64,000 bases of DNA from Eretmocerus hayati (lineage: Eukaryota; Arthropoda; Insecta; Hymenoptera; Aphelinidae): NCBI GenBank assembly GCA_029851415.1, contig CM056742.1, positions 113,710,246 through 113,774,245 of the forward strand. The letters run 5' to 3'. The notes beneath the pieces were generated by a model, which saw only the letters and a list, made by a program, of their open reading frames with translations, had not been told where the DNA came from and searched no databases. Position numbers and translations under genes: made by a program. Of this stretch, positions 1-10,094 are shown piece after piece (position 1 is the stretch's first letter; each line of letters begins with the position of its first letter).

Positions 1-439
1 GGCGTAATGAGCCGTAAAGCCCATCATCCTTCTGCATGGCAACCTTTGGAGGTCTATAAATCACACCTACTAGAATCGATGGCGAGTTACCCTGCTGTAC
101 GCTGCAAAACAAATACTCGGGGATGCCAGGACACCGCGGACCAGAAGTATTAGACGAGGCAAGCCTCTCCACTTTGAAATCATTACGCACATACAGAGCA
201 ACCCCGCCACCGTTTCTGTTACGATCTTGCCGTAACAGCGAATAACCTGGGACCTGAACAAGACTGTCATCTACAAACTCATCGAGCCACGACTCAGCTA
301 CCCCGAAAAGATGGTAGGAGGGGTCGGCAGCGACGAGCAGGCGCAGGTGCTCAATCTTATCTGTTAAGGAGTTAAGATTGATGAACCCCGCCTTTAAGGA
401 ACTACCACTCCCTTTTGACTCTCCGGCAGCCGTATTTAG
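1..439 (-). CDS. LINE A1 ORF2, N-terminal endonuclease part (partial)
   Basis: The start of the apurinic-type endonuclease domain that would nick target DNA for reverse transcription. Reading down from 439 the frame is open to the window edge and passes GFINLNSLTDKIEHLR, then FGVAESWLDE, QDRNRNGGGVALYVRND and YRPPK, matching the same region of copy A2. There is no ATG between the ORF1 stop (440-442) and the endonuclease core. The reading frame is the same as ORF1, so expression probably depends on passing the UGA. The catalytic C-terminal half and the RT are outside the window. Confidence 0.8.
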
Positions 440-442
440 TCA
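437..442 (-). promoter_or_regulatory. ORF1/ORF2 stop with readthrough-type context (TGA CTA)
   Basis: ORF1 ends in TGA followed at once by CTA, and ORF2 continues in the same frame without an ATG. UGA CUA is a documented stimulatory context for stop-codon readthrough in animals. The equivalent site is TGA CTA G in copy A3 and TGA CTG in copy A2. Readthrough here is inferred, not shown. Confidence 0.6.
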
Positions 443-2233
443 GGGAGTCCCCGCTGATGCTGCTAAAGAATCTGTAGCCTGGTCTGGAACGGTTGGACTG
501 TTCGGGCTACTGTCCGATGACTCATGATTTGGTCTTGGGGCTGTTCGACACGCCGTTTGAATGACATGCAATTCAGTGAGGGACTCGAACGCATGCGCTC
601 TCTCGCCATTTCTACGCCTGACCCAAAAGCGTCCACCGCTGTGCCAAACATATTTGAAGCCTAGACCTCGTGCAAGTGGCCTCAGCTGAATATATTCCTT
701 GTATTTGTCACGAGGTAGCATTTCATTGATGTAAATCTTTCGGTCCGGCACATGGGCTTTCGCTTCAGGGTCAAGCAATGTGGGCTCGATGTTATGAGTT
801 GTGAAATAATTGTTGGCAATCGAGCGCTTGGCTCTAATCACCTCCCTGACTAGACGACTGCACGAGAGTTGGACTACGCAGGATGGAACAGAACGTGAGC
901 GGATGACCGAGGCTCGGGGCGATGAATCGGGTGATTTGTAGTTACGTTTCGGATTCGTCCTTCCAGACACGTGCCCGGGCTGCAGAACACGAACATCAGA
1001 AATGTTCTCCCTCTCCAGCGAGGGAAGAATGGACTTGAGTACTGCGAAGGAAATATTACGTACCTTATCCTCCGAGGCAGTAGAGTCTTTTTTCAAAGCA
1101 CCAGTGACAATGAGTTGGCTGCACTCAAGACCTTCACCCCTGAGTTCAGTGCTCCGCCGCCCAGCACGTGAATTGTTAGAAAAATCCGTTCGAACTTGAG
1201 GATCTGGCCCGGAGGATTGATGTGGAAGCTCAGAAATGGAAGACTTGATTTCATTACTAACATTAGATTTTCGCAGAGTGCCCTGGTCGTCTTTCAAAAG
1301 ATCAGTCAGATGTGAGATCTGGCTTTTCATCAAAGTATTTTCCTCAAGAAGCAGCTCACGATCTAGGCGAAACTCCTCCAGCTTGGAGTTTTGCTTCTCT
1401 ATGAGTTCCTCCAGAGACGACATGCGCGCTAACAGTTGAGCACTCTCCGCACTCACTGCTGGTGTGGGTGGCGGAGAGGAGATGGCAGCCTCACGTCGGT
1501 TTAAGAGGGACATTATTTCGTCGAGCCGGTTCTGAGTTAAGTCATTTTGTTGAAAAAAGAGATCCAGAGTACTCTGCGAAATCAAAACCCACTTATCTCT
1601 AGGAATTCCCGGTGCTGGCGTTGTTGCTGGAGTGGTTGGCTGGACTGGTGTTCTGTCGTTCCCGTCTTGGGATATCCCACGACCATCCTCAGAAGATGTT
1701 GATAAGAGTAATGGCTGGGATGCGCCGATGGCCTCTGTTTGAATTTGCGCGCCACGAGCGGTAAGCGCTGAGGTGCTGCCACCGCTGCGAGTTGGTGGTG
1801 CAGCAGACGACATTCGCTGTTCATCGGTCCTCCCGACGGGAGTAGAGCCACTGGTGGTAGGGGGCTTCTCGCCGCGGCCGGTGGTAATGGTGTGCGGGGC
1901 AAGGGGAGATGTCCCCACCTTGCTGCGAGAGCTGAGCCGAGTCTGTGTAGTGGTAGACAAGCCACTCACACTAGTGCGCAAGCCGGTATTCTCCATCTCT
2001 CTCTCTCTGACGTGCTTCGTAGTGCTGCGCCGAGCAGACGAAGCCGTCTGCTTAATGGCGCCCGGCGACGCTATTTTGTAGGATTTTCTGCTCACCTCTT
2101 GACACGCTATGCAAAACCACTTGTTGTTCGATGTTTTTGAACATTTTGTGTGGACGAACCGTTTGCAGGTGCTGCATTGCTTGCTGCCATGACGCAGGTT
2201 GGTGTTGCATATGTGGCAGGTGGTGTCGCCCAT
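440..2233 (-). CDS. LINE A1 ORF1 protein with PHD finger (597 aa)
   Basis: Predicted nucleic-acid-binding partner of the LINE RNP. It begins MGDTTCHIC and has a C4HC3 PHD-type finger in about the first 45 residues (CHIC, CSTC, H, C, CIAC). A Ser/Thr/Pro-rich linker follows with a short Arg-Glu run coded by GAGAGA, then a coiled-coil segment (about 260-330; SSLEELIEKQNSKLEEFR). The C-terminal domain (about 480-560) contains PDRKIYINEMLPRDKYKEY and FKYVWHSGGRFWVRR, resembling the FP25K-like C-terminal domain of many insect LINE ORF1 proteins. The frame is uninterrupted. The stop is TGA followed by CTA, with ORF2 continuing in frame. Confidence 0.85.
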   Translation of the reverse strand: MGDTTCHICNTNLRHGSKQCSTCKRFVHTKCSKTSNNKWFCIACQEVSRKSYKIASPGAIKQTASSARRSTTKHVREREMENTGLRTSVSGLSTTTQTRLSSRSKVGTSPLAPHTITTGRGEKPPTTSGSTPVGRTDEQRMSSAAPPTRSGGSTSALTARGAQIQTEAIGASQPLLLSTSSEDGRGISQDGNDRTPVQPTTPATTPAPGIPRDKWVLISQSTLDLFFQQNDLTQNRLDEIMSLLNRREAAISSPPPTPAVSAESAQLLARMSSLEELIEKQNSKLEEFRLDRELLLEENTLMKSQISHLTDLLKDDQGTLRKSNVSNEIKSSISELPHQSSGPDPQVRTDFSNNSRAGRRSTELRGEGLECSQLIVTGALKKDSTASEDKVRNISFAVLKSILPSLERENISDVRVLQPGHVSGRTNPKRNYKSPDSSPRASVIRSRSVPSCVVQLSCSRLVREVIRAKRSIANNYFTTHNIEPTLLDPEAKAHVPDRKIYINEMLPRDKYKEYIQLRPLARGLGFKYVWHSGGRFWVRRRNGERAHAFESLTELHVIQTACRTAPRPNHESSDSSPNSPTVPDQATDSLAASAGTP

Positions 2234-2528
2234 CGCGTGACAGCAGACAGCAGCAGTACAGGTGTATAGTTAGCGTGGAGCAGACGACGATCGCCGGGCA
2301 TGCGCAGGATGGTTGGTTTCGGCGCCAAGAACTGCTGACTGAATGTTATTGTCGAATTGCAGAATTTGGAATAATTCCTCTCAGGCTCTGATTGGAGCCA
2401 TGCAGTGTTGCTCCAAAGGTATGAGCCTGCGAGAGGAAGTCCAATCTGCAAAAATATGCCCCTCGGGACGATGTTTTGTCGGTGAGAAAAGACATTCAAG
2501 ACGGAGCGATGTAGAGAGCGTGTGGTTG

Positions 2529-2536
2529 TACTCACC
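2529..2536 (-). promoter_or_regulatory. GGTGAGTA motif near LINE A 5' end
   Basis: This 8-mer matches a strong 5' splice-donor core. It sits 20-30 bases inside the 5' end of A1 and recurs at the same place in A3 (40270-40277) and A2 (45843-45850) while flanking bases vary. It may be a downstream promoter element of the internal LINE promoter or a true donor; the sequence does not decide. Confidence 0.4.
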
Positions 2537-2552
2537 GGCAGAGAGAGAGAGC

Positions 2553-2556
<4 letters not shown>

Positions 2557-2622
<66 letters not shown>
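2557..2622 (+). repeat. (GA)n microsatellite
   Basis: About 33 GA units between the 5' end of LINE A1 and the 3' tail of LINE J. Both neighbours lie on the minus strand, so the tract is (TC)n on their sense strand. Long Ser-Leu or Arg-Glu reading frames across it are artefacts of the repeat. Confidence 0.97.
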
Positions 2623-2627
<5 letters not shown>

Positions 2628-2703
2628 GATTGTAGATTGGTTTTTATTTTGGTACCTTGGGGTATAACCCTATCTGGTACATCTAGCAAATTCAGTTTAC
2701 GTA

Positions 2704-2879
2704 CAGGCAAACCTCCGTATTCGCGGATTCCATATTCGCGATTTTCATTATTCGCGGACAGGTAAATTATCGCCGATCTGAATATTTCCATAAGAAATAT
2801 GCTTTAGTATATTGCGGGATTCCGTATTCGCGGTCAATTTTCTTGGCACGTAACCCCCGCGAATATGGACGTGCGCCTG
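2704..2879. mobile_element. Small Tigger/pogo-type MITE with TA target duplication
   Basis: The ends are inverted copies: CAGGCAAACCTCCGTATTCG at the left and, on the complement of the right end, CAGGCGCACGTCCATATTCG. A TA dinucleotide flanks each side (2702-2703 and 2880-2881). Additional TATTCGCGG blocks lie inside in both orientations. CAG...CTG ends with a TA duplication are typical of pogo/Tigger elements. It is non-coding, so a related transposase must act in trans. Its ends do not match those of the larger pogo-like element at 10068-14088. Confidence 0.75.
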
Positions 2880-3217
2880 TATATGATAAGATACAATATG
2901 GGGGTAATTATGAAGATCATTCGATCTGGTGAATAGATTATGATATAATATAGTGATCAATCTTTGTGCTCATGTTCATACATGAATATGCAAAAAACTA
3001 TGATTAGAGTCACATTTGATAAAGTGAATTTGATATAATTTAGTGAGGAAAGATGAGAGGAGCTAAATTGATTTGAACGTGGTGGAATGAGTAAGTAAGG
3101 AGAATGGACAAAATCAATTTCTCAAGAGTGGGCATAGAAATCTAAGTACTTAGTGGAAATTCATAAACAATCCGCACGCTTTCAACTTGAGATACCATTC
3201 ATGTGAACTGCGGTTAT

Positions 3218-4043
3218 TCATTGATGAGAATGGTTTAAAAACTCATGAGAGCCATATAAAATTATCGAGCTCAAGATCTGAAAAGTAGGTATGAGAGGTC
3301 CATCCCTCGAACGTCTCATGCACACAATTAGATTTTTCACCACTGGACTTTGATATTTCAATTGAACGCCGACAGAATGAGCTTTCTTAAAAAGGTTATG
3401 GACTTCTTTAGGCCGCAGTGTACTACAGCTGATTTTGGAGTCATTATCATAGCCAAAAATATCTTTTACCGTTTCCTTCCTCAATTTAGGTGGACTCGAA
3501 ATAATTCTATCTCTGACAGTAGATGAAGATAATTGAATAACAATTGCTTGGGAGTCTACATTCTTGGCTTTCTGAGAGATCGAGTTCGAAGTTAAAATTG
3601 ATGAACACTTATTACGAAAACTAGGACCTTTCCATTCTCTGACGTTTATCACACAATTTTCAAGCATTGGCTCATCTGTAGCATCAAAAACTCTATTGAC
3701 TATTTCAGTTCGAGAGATTTATGTCACATGGAATGTCCGTTGGGATCATTTCAGCTGAGTCAACAAATGTAGTTTGATGAGATTACTGAACAAGCTTTTC
3801 GCGGATTTTCGATACATCTTTTTCAAGCGCAATTATTCGATTTTCCATCCTCGCCTCAATTTCATTCAATTTTGAAAAAAGTTTCTCTTGACAAGTGTCA
3901 AAATGAGATATAAACATTTTAAAGTGAGGTGGCATGTCACATGGATAATCAGCACACTTGCCGGTAACATCAGATTCACGTGATTCATATGAAATTACTC
4001 GATCTCGTTGAGAAAAACCCACTGCTAGTGGATTAGGTGCCAT
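3218..4043 (-). pseudogene. LINE J ORF1-like protein, frameshifted
   Basis: Two open pieces in different frames make one recognisable ORF1. The N-terminal piece (4043-3783, begins MAPNPLAVGF) ends in a coiled-coil-like stretch (LFSKLNEIEARMENRIIALE). The second (3667-3218) carries VIQLSSSTVRDRII, LRPKEVHNLFKKAH and LKYQSPVVKN, an arrangement matching the C-terminal domain of the ORF1 in LINE F at the other end of the window. The frame changes between 3667 and 3783, so the gene is broken. Confidence 0.6.
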
Positions 4044-4060
4044 GGTAACGTTATAGAAGC

Positions 4061-4473
4061 AATATAGCGGAACAGGATTGAATCAGCTGTTACTGTTGCC
4101 GGACGTGTGCAAGCGTTGATCAGGCAGCTCACTTTGGCAGAACACGTACCGTTGACCACGTGTGAATCAGGCTTGGTTATGCAGGAATCTGTTTGAGATT
4201 GCTGCCATCTAGCGTCTGACTACAGAAGTTCGTTGATCCAGCAAACCAAGCTTGATACAGCATGCAAACTAACCTCAAAAATTCGCAATGTACTGATGGA
4301 AAAGCAGATGAGATTCTTGCAGGATGAGTAGATTCACAGAGATATATGAATCCAGCAAATCTTTACAAGATTTGGCGTGCAAGAGTCTGAAAAAGAAAAG
4401 CCCGGAGGCACCTTGTGGCAGAAAAGTGGCAAAATACAGAGAGACACTGAAGAAAACTTGTTGTTAGACTCAC
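4061..4473. other. No gene seen (flank of LINE J to LINE A5)
   Basis: AT-balanced sequence with no open frame of note, no terminal repeats and no clear similarity to other parts of the window. Confidence 0.6.
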
Positions 4474-5250
4474 CGAGAGAGATAGATAGATAGATAGATA
4501 TCCTTTATCCGTCATGCGACAAAATACACCTACATATTTTCATATGTGTCACATATATATATATATATAAAATTAATAGATATTCCGATAAAATCATATT
4601 AAGAAATAATTTGGTCAAGGATAGATATATCACAATTGTGACTAGTCATACACTTTACGATTTAACTTGAAAGAAAATAAGATAAAGGGTATGGGTTCAC
4701 AGAAATATCACAGTTTTTCTTCAGTCTGGTGACAGAAGGTCACTTACAATTAAAAAGAGATAGAAAGAAAAGGAACAAAGCCCTAGCCCATCAAAGATTA
4801 AAGTAATGCTGCTTCTCCGGATCAATCCTCTGAGGAGACTTTGTTAATAGGAAATCTTTCAAGGACTTTTTGAACAGGGGTGTTTCCCCCAGCTGCCGAA
4901 AGCCCGGAGGGAGAAAGTTCCAAAAATGAGCACATTGAACCTGGAAAGATCTCCTTCCATATTCAAGTCTCATATTGGGAACTTTGAGTACCCGCTCTTC
5001 TGCATCACCACGTGCGGGGCGTCCAGATTGGTACCTGGTAAACATCGCAGCTAGGTAGCCAGGTTCTCCAAGATGCATGATCTTATGCATTAAAAGTGCT
5101 GCGAAGTACATTCTCCGCGAATCAGTACGTAACCAACCCAAACGCTCCCTAAACGGGGTTATGTGCTCGTCTCTCCTAAGATCAAAAATGTACCTCACAC
5201 ATGAATTGCTCAGTCGCTGTATCCGTTGCCGCTGTTCGTCCGTGGCGTCG
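4474..5250 (-). mobile_element. LINE A5, 5'-truncated family A copy
   Basis: The minus-strand 3' end of an A-family LINE: ORF2 C-terminus, 3' UTR with an (AT)n stretch, a terminal hairpin (GTC-GCAT-GAC at 4511-4520 on the sense strand), a GGATAAA signal and a (TATC)n tail at about 4478-4500 that runs into a short GAGAGA. It is truncated at a run of G near 5250, where a plus-strand R1-like LINE end begins. Confidence 0.85.
4791..5250 (-). CDS. LINE A5 ORF2 C-terminal fragment
   Basis: An open fragment of the reverse transcriptase protein's C-terminus, running from DATDEQRQRIQRLSNSCVRY through RRDEHITPFRERLGWLR and FWNFLPPGFRQL to a stop at 4791. It matches the end of ORF2 in copy A2 closely. 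The upstream catalytic domain is absent, so it cannot act alone. The frame continues into unrelated sequence above 5250, which is not part of the protein. Confidence 0.85.
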
Positions 5251-5261
5251 GAGGGGGGGGG

Positions 5262-5375
5262 GGCACGGACAAGCCGTATTGACCGAAACCTCACCAACCC
5301 GGAGAAGCCGAAGGGTTGCTTCCCGGCAGAAGGTCTCAGCATTGTTCACCCTACAATCACCTAAAAAAAAAAGAG
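5262..5375 (+). mobile_element. R1-like LINE 3' end fragment (K0)
   Basis: About 110 bases ending in CAATCACCT followed by A(10) and then GAGAGA. The ending matches other R1-like 3' ends in this window (CACCT then A). It is only 3' UTR and codes for nothing. Confidence 0.55.
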
Positions 5376-5384
5376 AGAGAGAGA

Positions 5385-5815
5385 ATTACAGTGAGTCTGC
5401 CGATTCAAACAGAAGAGGTCCAAATGGTTCCAGGAGGGATATGATGAACTGAAGAGGGGAGGGAAAAGAAAGAAGAGAGAAGAAAGAAGACTGAAGAGGA
5501 GGAAGAAGATCGAGAAAAGAGAAACAACACCTGCGAGTCGCGAGAAGAGAGACGCTCAGTCCTGAGCGCGAGACGCCGCCGGTCCTGAAGTAATGCTCAC
5601 GCGGTTCCGGGGCCGTATTGGTGAGTCGCAGGATCTCTACCTTGTCCGATGGTCAGTGCCAACGGAGGAAGGGAGAGAGGGTTTATCCGGTACGGATGGC
5701 CGCATCGGTGCAGATTCCAGACCGGAAGCTTCGAGAGGTATTGGACAGCCATGATCGTCTCTCCAGAGCCTCTCCATAGCTACGTCGAAGCGTATCTCCC
5801 CTACAACCACCTGAA
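5385..5815 (+). mobile_element. R1-like LINE 3' UTR fragment (K1)
   Basis: A 5'-truncated R1-like LINE that keeps part of the 3' UTR: a purine-rich GAAGA stretch, two hairpins (5553-5615) and the CAACCACCTGAA ending. Short GAGAGA runs flank both sides (about 5372-5384 and 5813-5822), as expected if it inserted into (GA)n on its sense strand. It resembles K2 (32641-32925) and the 3' UTR of copy B. Confidence 0.7.
5553..5615 (+). ncRNA. Paired 3'-UTR hairpins of R1-like LINE K1
   Basis: Hairpin 1 is CGCTCA (5553-5558) with TGAGCG (5563-5568). Hairpin 2 is CGGTCC (5580-5585) with GGGCCG (5610-5615) around a 24-base loop starting TGAAGTAATGCTCACGCGG. The loop is almost identical in copies B and B2, and the stems differ but stay paired. 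This is probably the RNA signal recognised by the element's reverse transcriptase. Confidence 0.65.
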
Positions 5816-5822
5816 GAGAGAG

Positions 5823-6131
5823 AGATAGATTGATTGATTGACAACAGATTTATTCATGCCTAGGTCTTGATAGACCATGAGGCAATAGTATCTTACAACA
5901 GTGTACAACTTAAAATTAGGTACGGACGAATTTGACATTAAAAGTAGTATTTTAGTAACACAAATACTTTCTAGAACTCTAAATGAATCTACGGGCATTC
6001 TCTATTTCATTCGAAATGAAGAGTAACATATAAAATTTAAACACAGATTCAGAATCTCAAAAACAAAGAATATCATCCATACACACTCGCACTGGCTCCG
6101 AGTACATTAGAATGGACTTTTACCTTTCAAG
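5823..6131 (-). mobile_element. LINE I, 3' part (left of LTR element insertion)
   Basis: Minus-strand 3' UTR of a CR1-like LINE with tail (TCAA)n at 5823-5836, an AATAAA and a terminal hairpin GGTCT-ATCA-AGACC. The other part of the same copy is 25641-25792. Joining them across the LTR element restores a continuous end of ORF2 and 3' UTR. Confidence 0.7.
6128..6131. repeat. Target-site duplication CAAG (left)
   Basis: CAAG immediately before TGTTATG of the left LTR, matching CAAG at 25637-25640. Confidence 0.8.
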
Positions 6132-6836
6132 TGTTATGAACCAGGGTTCTTGAGGTTCATGTGCTATGGGTTCTATTTTGTCCTTACCAGACCGTCGGGT
6201 CATCAAGTTGGGGTGCAAGGTATTCTCTGAATGATAAGTCCAAGATGTTGAGTGCAGTATAGATTTTATTCAAAGGTAAGTTATGAACCCGAGAGAGAGA
6301 CTGTTACAACTGTTCGTTATTCTACTGATTCTCCAACGGTACGAAAGTATCAAGGGCTGAGTTTACTCGTCCTGGAATGCTGCTAATTGCGGAGTCTACG
6401 CTACGAGTTTACGTGGTCGACTGAGATTCTAGAAGCCTAATGTACGCGGTGAGAGTCCGCGGTCAACTGTTAGGACAGAAGCCTGGATCAGCGTTCTCAC
6501 CCCGCTTTTATACTCGTTCTCACATCGAGGTCAAATGCGCGTCAGCGCCTTTGTTCTCGCGCATTCTTGCGCCAGTGCGCCTGCGTTCGAACGTTCTTGA
6601 AGGCTCTAGGCTGGCGCCTCTGAGTCATGAGAATCAAATCTTGCACGCGCGGTTGGTGACGCTTAGTTGCACCGCATTACAATAAATACTGCAATAGCTG
6701 GAGCTCATGTTTCTAGACTCGATCCATGACGCACGGCTATAGATTCTTGCACGTGCGGCTATAGTTGCACCACAATCCATTGAATCTTGCGATAGCTACA
6801 ACTCGTAGGCATGGAGCTTAGACTAGCTCCATGACA
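6132..6836 (-). repeat. LTR of element R1 (3' LTR in element sense)
   Basis: A 705-bp repeat nearly identical to 24935-25636, starting TGTTA and ending TGACA on the plus strand. In element sense it has a TATA box (TATAAAAG, complement of 6505-6512) and a downstream AATAAA, the usual U3-R order. Confidence 0.92.
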
Positions 6837-7569
6837 CGTTCATTGGCGCGCAACTGATCCCCGGATCAGAAAGTTATGAAGTGGCATGGTCTCATTTGGT
6901 TTTGAAATTTTCAAGAATTTTTCTGATCGAAATTATTCTAGGGTAGCATAAATTTGAGAATACTTCCACCATATGAAATTACAACTAAAATGGAATTCTT
7001 GTTTTCTCAGTGGATGTATGAAAGATGAGATCAATACATCTATTTGATAACGCAAATATATCTTGGGTACATTGTTAAATTGAAATTAGGTAGTATTTTC
7101 TACATATATAGTCTTCAAGTAATTTTTTACAGTAGCTGATATCCGATTCAATACACGAGTCTCTCAATGAGTATCATATGAATGGTATGATGATTAATTT
7201 TGGTAGCGTGGAAGTTCATTACTGGGGAAATTTCATTAGGTTAGGACCATATATTCGTGCAGTAACGCGAATACCATCCGAATTTCTTCAGGAAGTCGAT
7301 GAATTCCGTTGTGTTAAAGGTATATTGTTCAAGTTGTGAATTCAATTTGGTAGCGCAAGGAAGATATTCAAACATATTGAAGTTTCAAATTCACGTCAGT
7401 ATCAGAAAAAACGCGATTAAGATATTTCACGGATGACATTTTTGTAGCGTGGAAACCGTTCCCCAAGGGATTTTTAACCAGTTAAAGTAGCGGCGTGAAA
7501 ATCTATCTCCCGGAAAGTCTCAAAATGAATTCAATCTGCTAGCATCAATACATTCAATGTATCATCAAA
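6837..7569. other. Non-coding interior of element R1
   Basis: AT-rich sequence without a credible gene. TAGCG-containing phrases (for example GGTAGCGTGGAA and GTAGCGTGGAAACC) recur roughly every 50-100 bases, hinting at a decayed tandem repeat. Confidence 0.5.
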
Positions 7570-8192
7570 CTAATGATTGACTAAAATGTTAGCGTGTTCT
7601 TGAAATGCTGGAGTAAAGATGTTTCGTGACCGAGCGATTATTACTATGGTATTATCGACAAGAAAGAATGTTGATTGATTTATCGTAATGCTCTCTCTCT
7701 CTTCCTCTAAATATTTGCTGTGTTGGTTATACGAAATACTTCCAGCATTTACTGCTGAAGGAATGAATATCCTTATCTTATTCTCAAAGTTATGATTCAC
7801 TTAATTCAATCAGTCTCTCTCCCTCGCATGAAAAATGGTCCCAAAATTGGATTATAAAATGTTGCTAGTGAGTTTCACATTCTGGCTCTTCCATGAAAAT
7901 CTCCGTTCACATGTGTTGGCATGCCATCCTCACACAGTATTCCGTCAACGTATTCTGTATTTGACTCGTCTATTATGAATCTTGATTTTTCCAGTACAAA
8001 ATTTCCATCGACTTTGGTATTCCCAATCAATTCATCATAGGTGGAATTCTCTTCCGTGTGAATATTCGTGTCCTCCTCTCCCAAATATTCATTTACATGT
8101 GACACATTTGTTTTAATGCTCCTGGTTGCATCTCTTCCCTCATACTTGATATGGTTTCTGATGTACAATTCATCTCTGGTTAGACATGACAT
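7570..8192 (-). other. Two short minus-strand reading frames, doubtful
   Basis: Reading frames at 8192-7875 (105 aa, starts MSCLTRDELYIRNH) and 7800-7570 (76 aa) lie in gag orientation. They have no domain I recognise. Their composition is polar and not low-complexity, so a decayed captured exon or an extra element protein is possible, but chance is as likely. Confidence 0.25.
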
Positions 8193-8479
8193 ATCCTGAA
8201 ACGAGTCTTCTCATGATTAGACAAGGGATCCCCCCCCCAGGCAAAAGACTCTTGCGATGCATAGAACAGTGATGCAAATCAACAAATGATAAAGTCCCGA
8301 ATAAATGAGGTGAGAAAATAAGTTGTCCTATTCGTATTCATTCTTCTGACTGATCTGTATGGCTACGATGCAACCTGATTTCTTTCGTTACGTCCGGTTC
8401 TTATTGCATTCCATGCTTGATTTAGTTATATTTCTCGGTGCAAATACGGTCCCAAATTTATGCCGTGAGCTATAAATTT

Positions 8480-9430
8480 TTGAGCATACTTGGACCACGC
8501 GTATAGTCCTTCTTAGATTTGGTTTTGTCAGGGTCAAGTGAACTTCAGAGGAGGTGCCGGGTTCATTAGACGATCATTTCAAGACACCACAAGAGATAAA
8601 TATAATTTTACCGTCTGATTTCCGTGTCTTTCGAGTATTTTTAAAGTACTCCAAAGCCTATGCACACTCTGTTTCCATTAACTAAACTGAAGATCATACC
8701 TATATCGTCTTTCTGTTTCAAGTCTTAGCTTCAAAATAAGCTATTGTGAGCTTCAATTGGACCTTCAGACTTTGAGTAATCGCCATCCGCGCACCCTCTG
8801 ATTTTTCGTGCAAGTAACTGCAGTTTTCCACCATTAAACACCCTTCATTGTTCCATCTTTCATTTTCCGACTCGTGGAAGTATTTGAAAAGTTAGATACG
8901 TGGGTCATCTACTCTTTGAATAAGTCACAAGGCCGTTTCCTGTAATATTTAATTTGACAGGATAAAATTATCCATTTTTCACTAGTCGGCTCGACTTACA
9001 AAAATCTCAACTTTGCTCTTTTGGTCCTCGCTTTATTGTGAATGACCTCATTCTAAACGGGTATTGCGAACTTCTTGCAGTATTAGAAGGGTGTAGGTAG
9101 GTAATTCATTGGGGAAAAACCCCTAGGGAGTCATTGAAATTATGTTTAGACGCGTCCGATACCTATTTTTGCTCGTGATTCCATTGTATCGGAGACGGTC
9201 CAGAATTTTTCCGCCATTCGATGGTCATTCGTAAAATCGTCTCCCACGAACGTTCATCATTGACTTTCGTTCCTTAGATATGATTCAAGCTCAATAAAGT
9301 CAATTCGACCCAGTAGTTCCCGAGTTACGCGTACTTTTGCTTACCGCAAAAATTATCATTCGGATACTCAAATTTCATCGAATTATCTGTGATTAATGTA
9401 CCTAAGCCATGTCTATAACATATAAGCTCG
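8480..9430. repeat. Diverged internal repeat, copy 1
   Basis: About 900 bases that align in the same orientation with 14890-15790. Shared blocks include ATAATTTTACCGT, AAGCTATTG(T/C)GAGCT, TTTGAGTAATCG, CGCGCACC, GTGCRAGTAACTGCA and TCATCTAC. No open frame is preserved in either copy. The two copies bracket the pogo-like transposon, so they may be remains of an older duplicated element or conserved non-coding domains. Confidence 0.6.
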
Positions 9431-10065
9431 ATTGTCCGAGTATCATAGGACTCAAAGCGCCAAACCGGATCTTAAGGGTTGTTTCCTGAATTACGGGGAG
9501 CGAGTACCGAGCTCACAATCCCTTGAAATGCGGTCGATCCAATCGCGAGTCAGCTTCTCTGCACAGTGCATATACTCATGTGCATGATACATATATTCAT
9601 ACATTGATCTGGCCTGCAGTTGTTTATTGCTATAGCGTCCAGCCACCTGATTCAATCGGTCATTCCCACTGTTTCTCGTCCGTTCCTGCATATACAATGG
9701 GTATAGTCTACATAGCCATATATAGACTTAGTCATGCAGTTTGGAGAGAGAAAAATTTTTATCGCCTGCAGCTGTGGATCATTTTTCATCAGCCACAACA
9801 AATACTTTTTCTCTCTCGAGTTGACTCTAATTCTTAATTGTAATTCATTCACATTATTTTAGATCAGATGCTATGTGGGATTCTGATCAGAGAAGCGTGA
9901 AAAAGGGTTCTCCCGATTAGTAAAATTGTGAACTTTCAACTCTAAAATCTTCCAAAACTTCCATTTTCTGAAACTTTTCCTATCAAATGATTGTATAGTT
10001 CTCGAAAAAACCTTCAATTCAAGCCTCTACACGTCCGAATCGGATGAAAATTGTCCGAGTTATGG
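9431..10065. other. Non-coding interior of element R1, left of pogo-like element
   Basis: No domain is visible. A plus-strand and a minus-strand frame overlap at 9491-9852 but look like chance frames in AT-rich DNA. Confidence 0.5.
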
Positions 10066-10067
10066 TA

Positions 10068-10094
10068 CCGTCAACCGGGGTTACTTTGAACAGA
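10068..10094 (+). repeat. Left terminal inverted repeat of pogo-like element
   Basis: CCGTCAACCGGGGTTACTTT followed by GAACA, preceded by TA. It is the inverted match of 14062-14088. Confidence 0.88.

Larger units (their letters stand above)
1..2556 (-). mobile_element. CR1-like LINE, family A, copy A1 (cut by window edge)
   Basis: A non-LTR retrotransposon read on the minus strand: a 5' UTR, a PHD-finger ORF1, and the start of an endonuclease/reverse transcriptase ORF2 that runs off the left edge. The 5' end abuts a long (GA)n tract at 2557-2622, which is (TC)n on the element's sense strand. Near the 5' end a GGTGAGTA motif (2529-2536 on the complement) recurs in copies A2 and A3. ORF1 and the visible part of ORF2 are both open, so nothing seen here breaks the element. 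Placement in the CR1/Jockey group is from ORF2 similarity recalled by eye, not from a tree. Confidence 0.88.
2623..4060 (-). mobile_element. LINE J remnant: ORF1 plus 3' end, no ORF2
   Basis: Reading the minus strand, a broken ORF1 (4043-3218) is followed by roughly 600 bases of AT-rich 3' sequence ending in a short GATTGTA-type tail at 2623-2640 against (GA)n. A 176-bp MITE lies inside the 3' part. No reverse transcriptase or endonuclease reading frame is visible between ORF1 and the tail, so this is either an internally deleted copy or an ORF1-only derivative. The 5' boundary near 4060 is approximate. Confidence 0.5.

Noticed and set aside
1773..2140. Overlapping plus-strand frames of 80-100 codons
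   Set aside because: Antisense shadows of LINE A1 ORF1.
2381..2791. 136-codon minus-strand frame with a Leu-Ser repeat
   Set aside because: It reads through the (GA)n tract; the hydrophobic repeat is a translation of TCTCTC and the rest is LINE UTR.
9523..9852. Overlapping frames of about 100 codons on both strands
   Set aside because: No domain, no conservation in the second internal repeat copy, consistent with chance.
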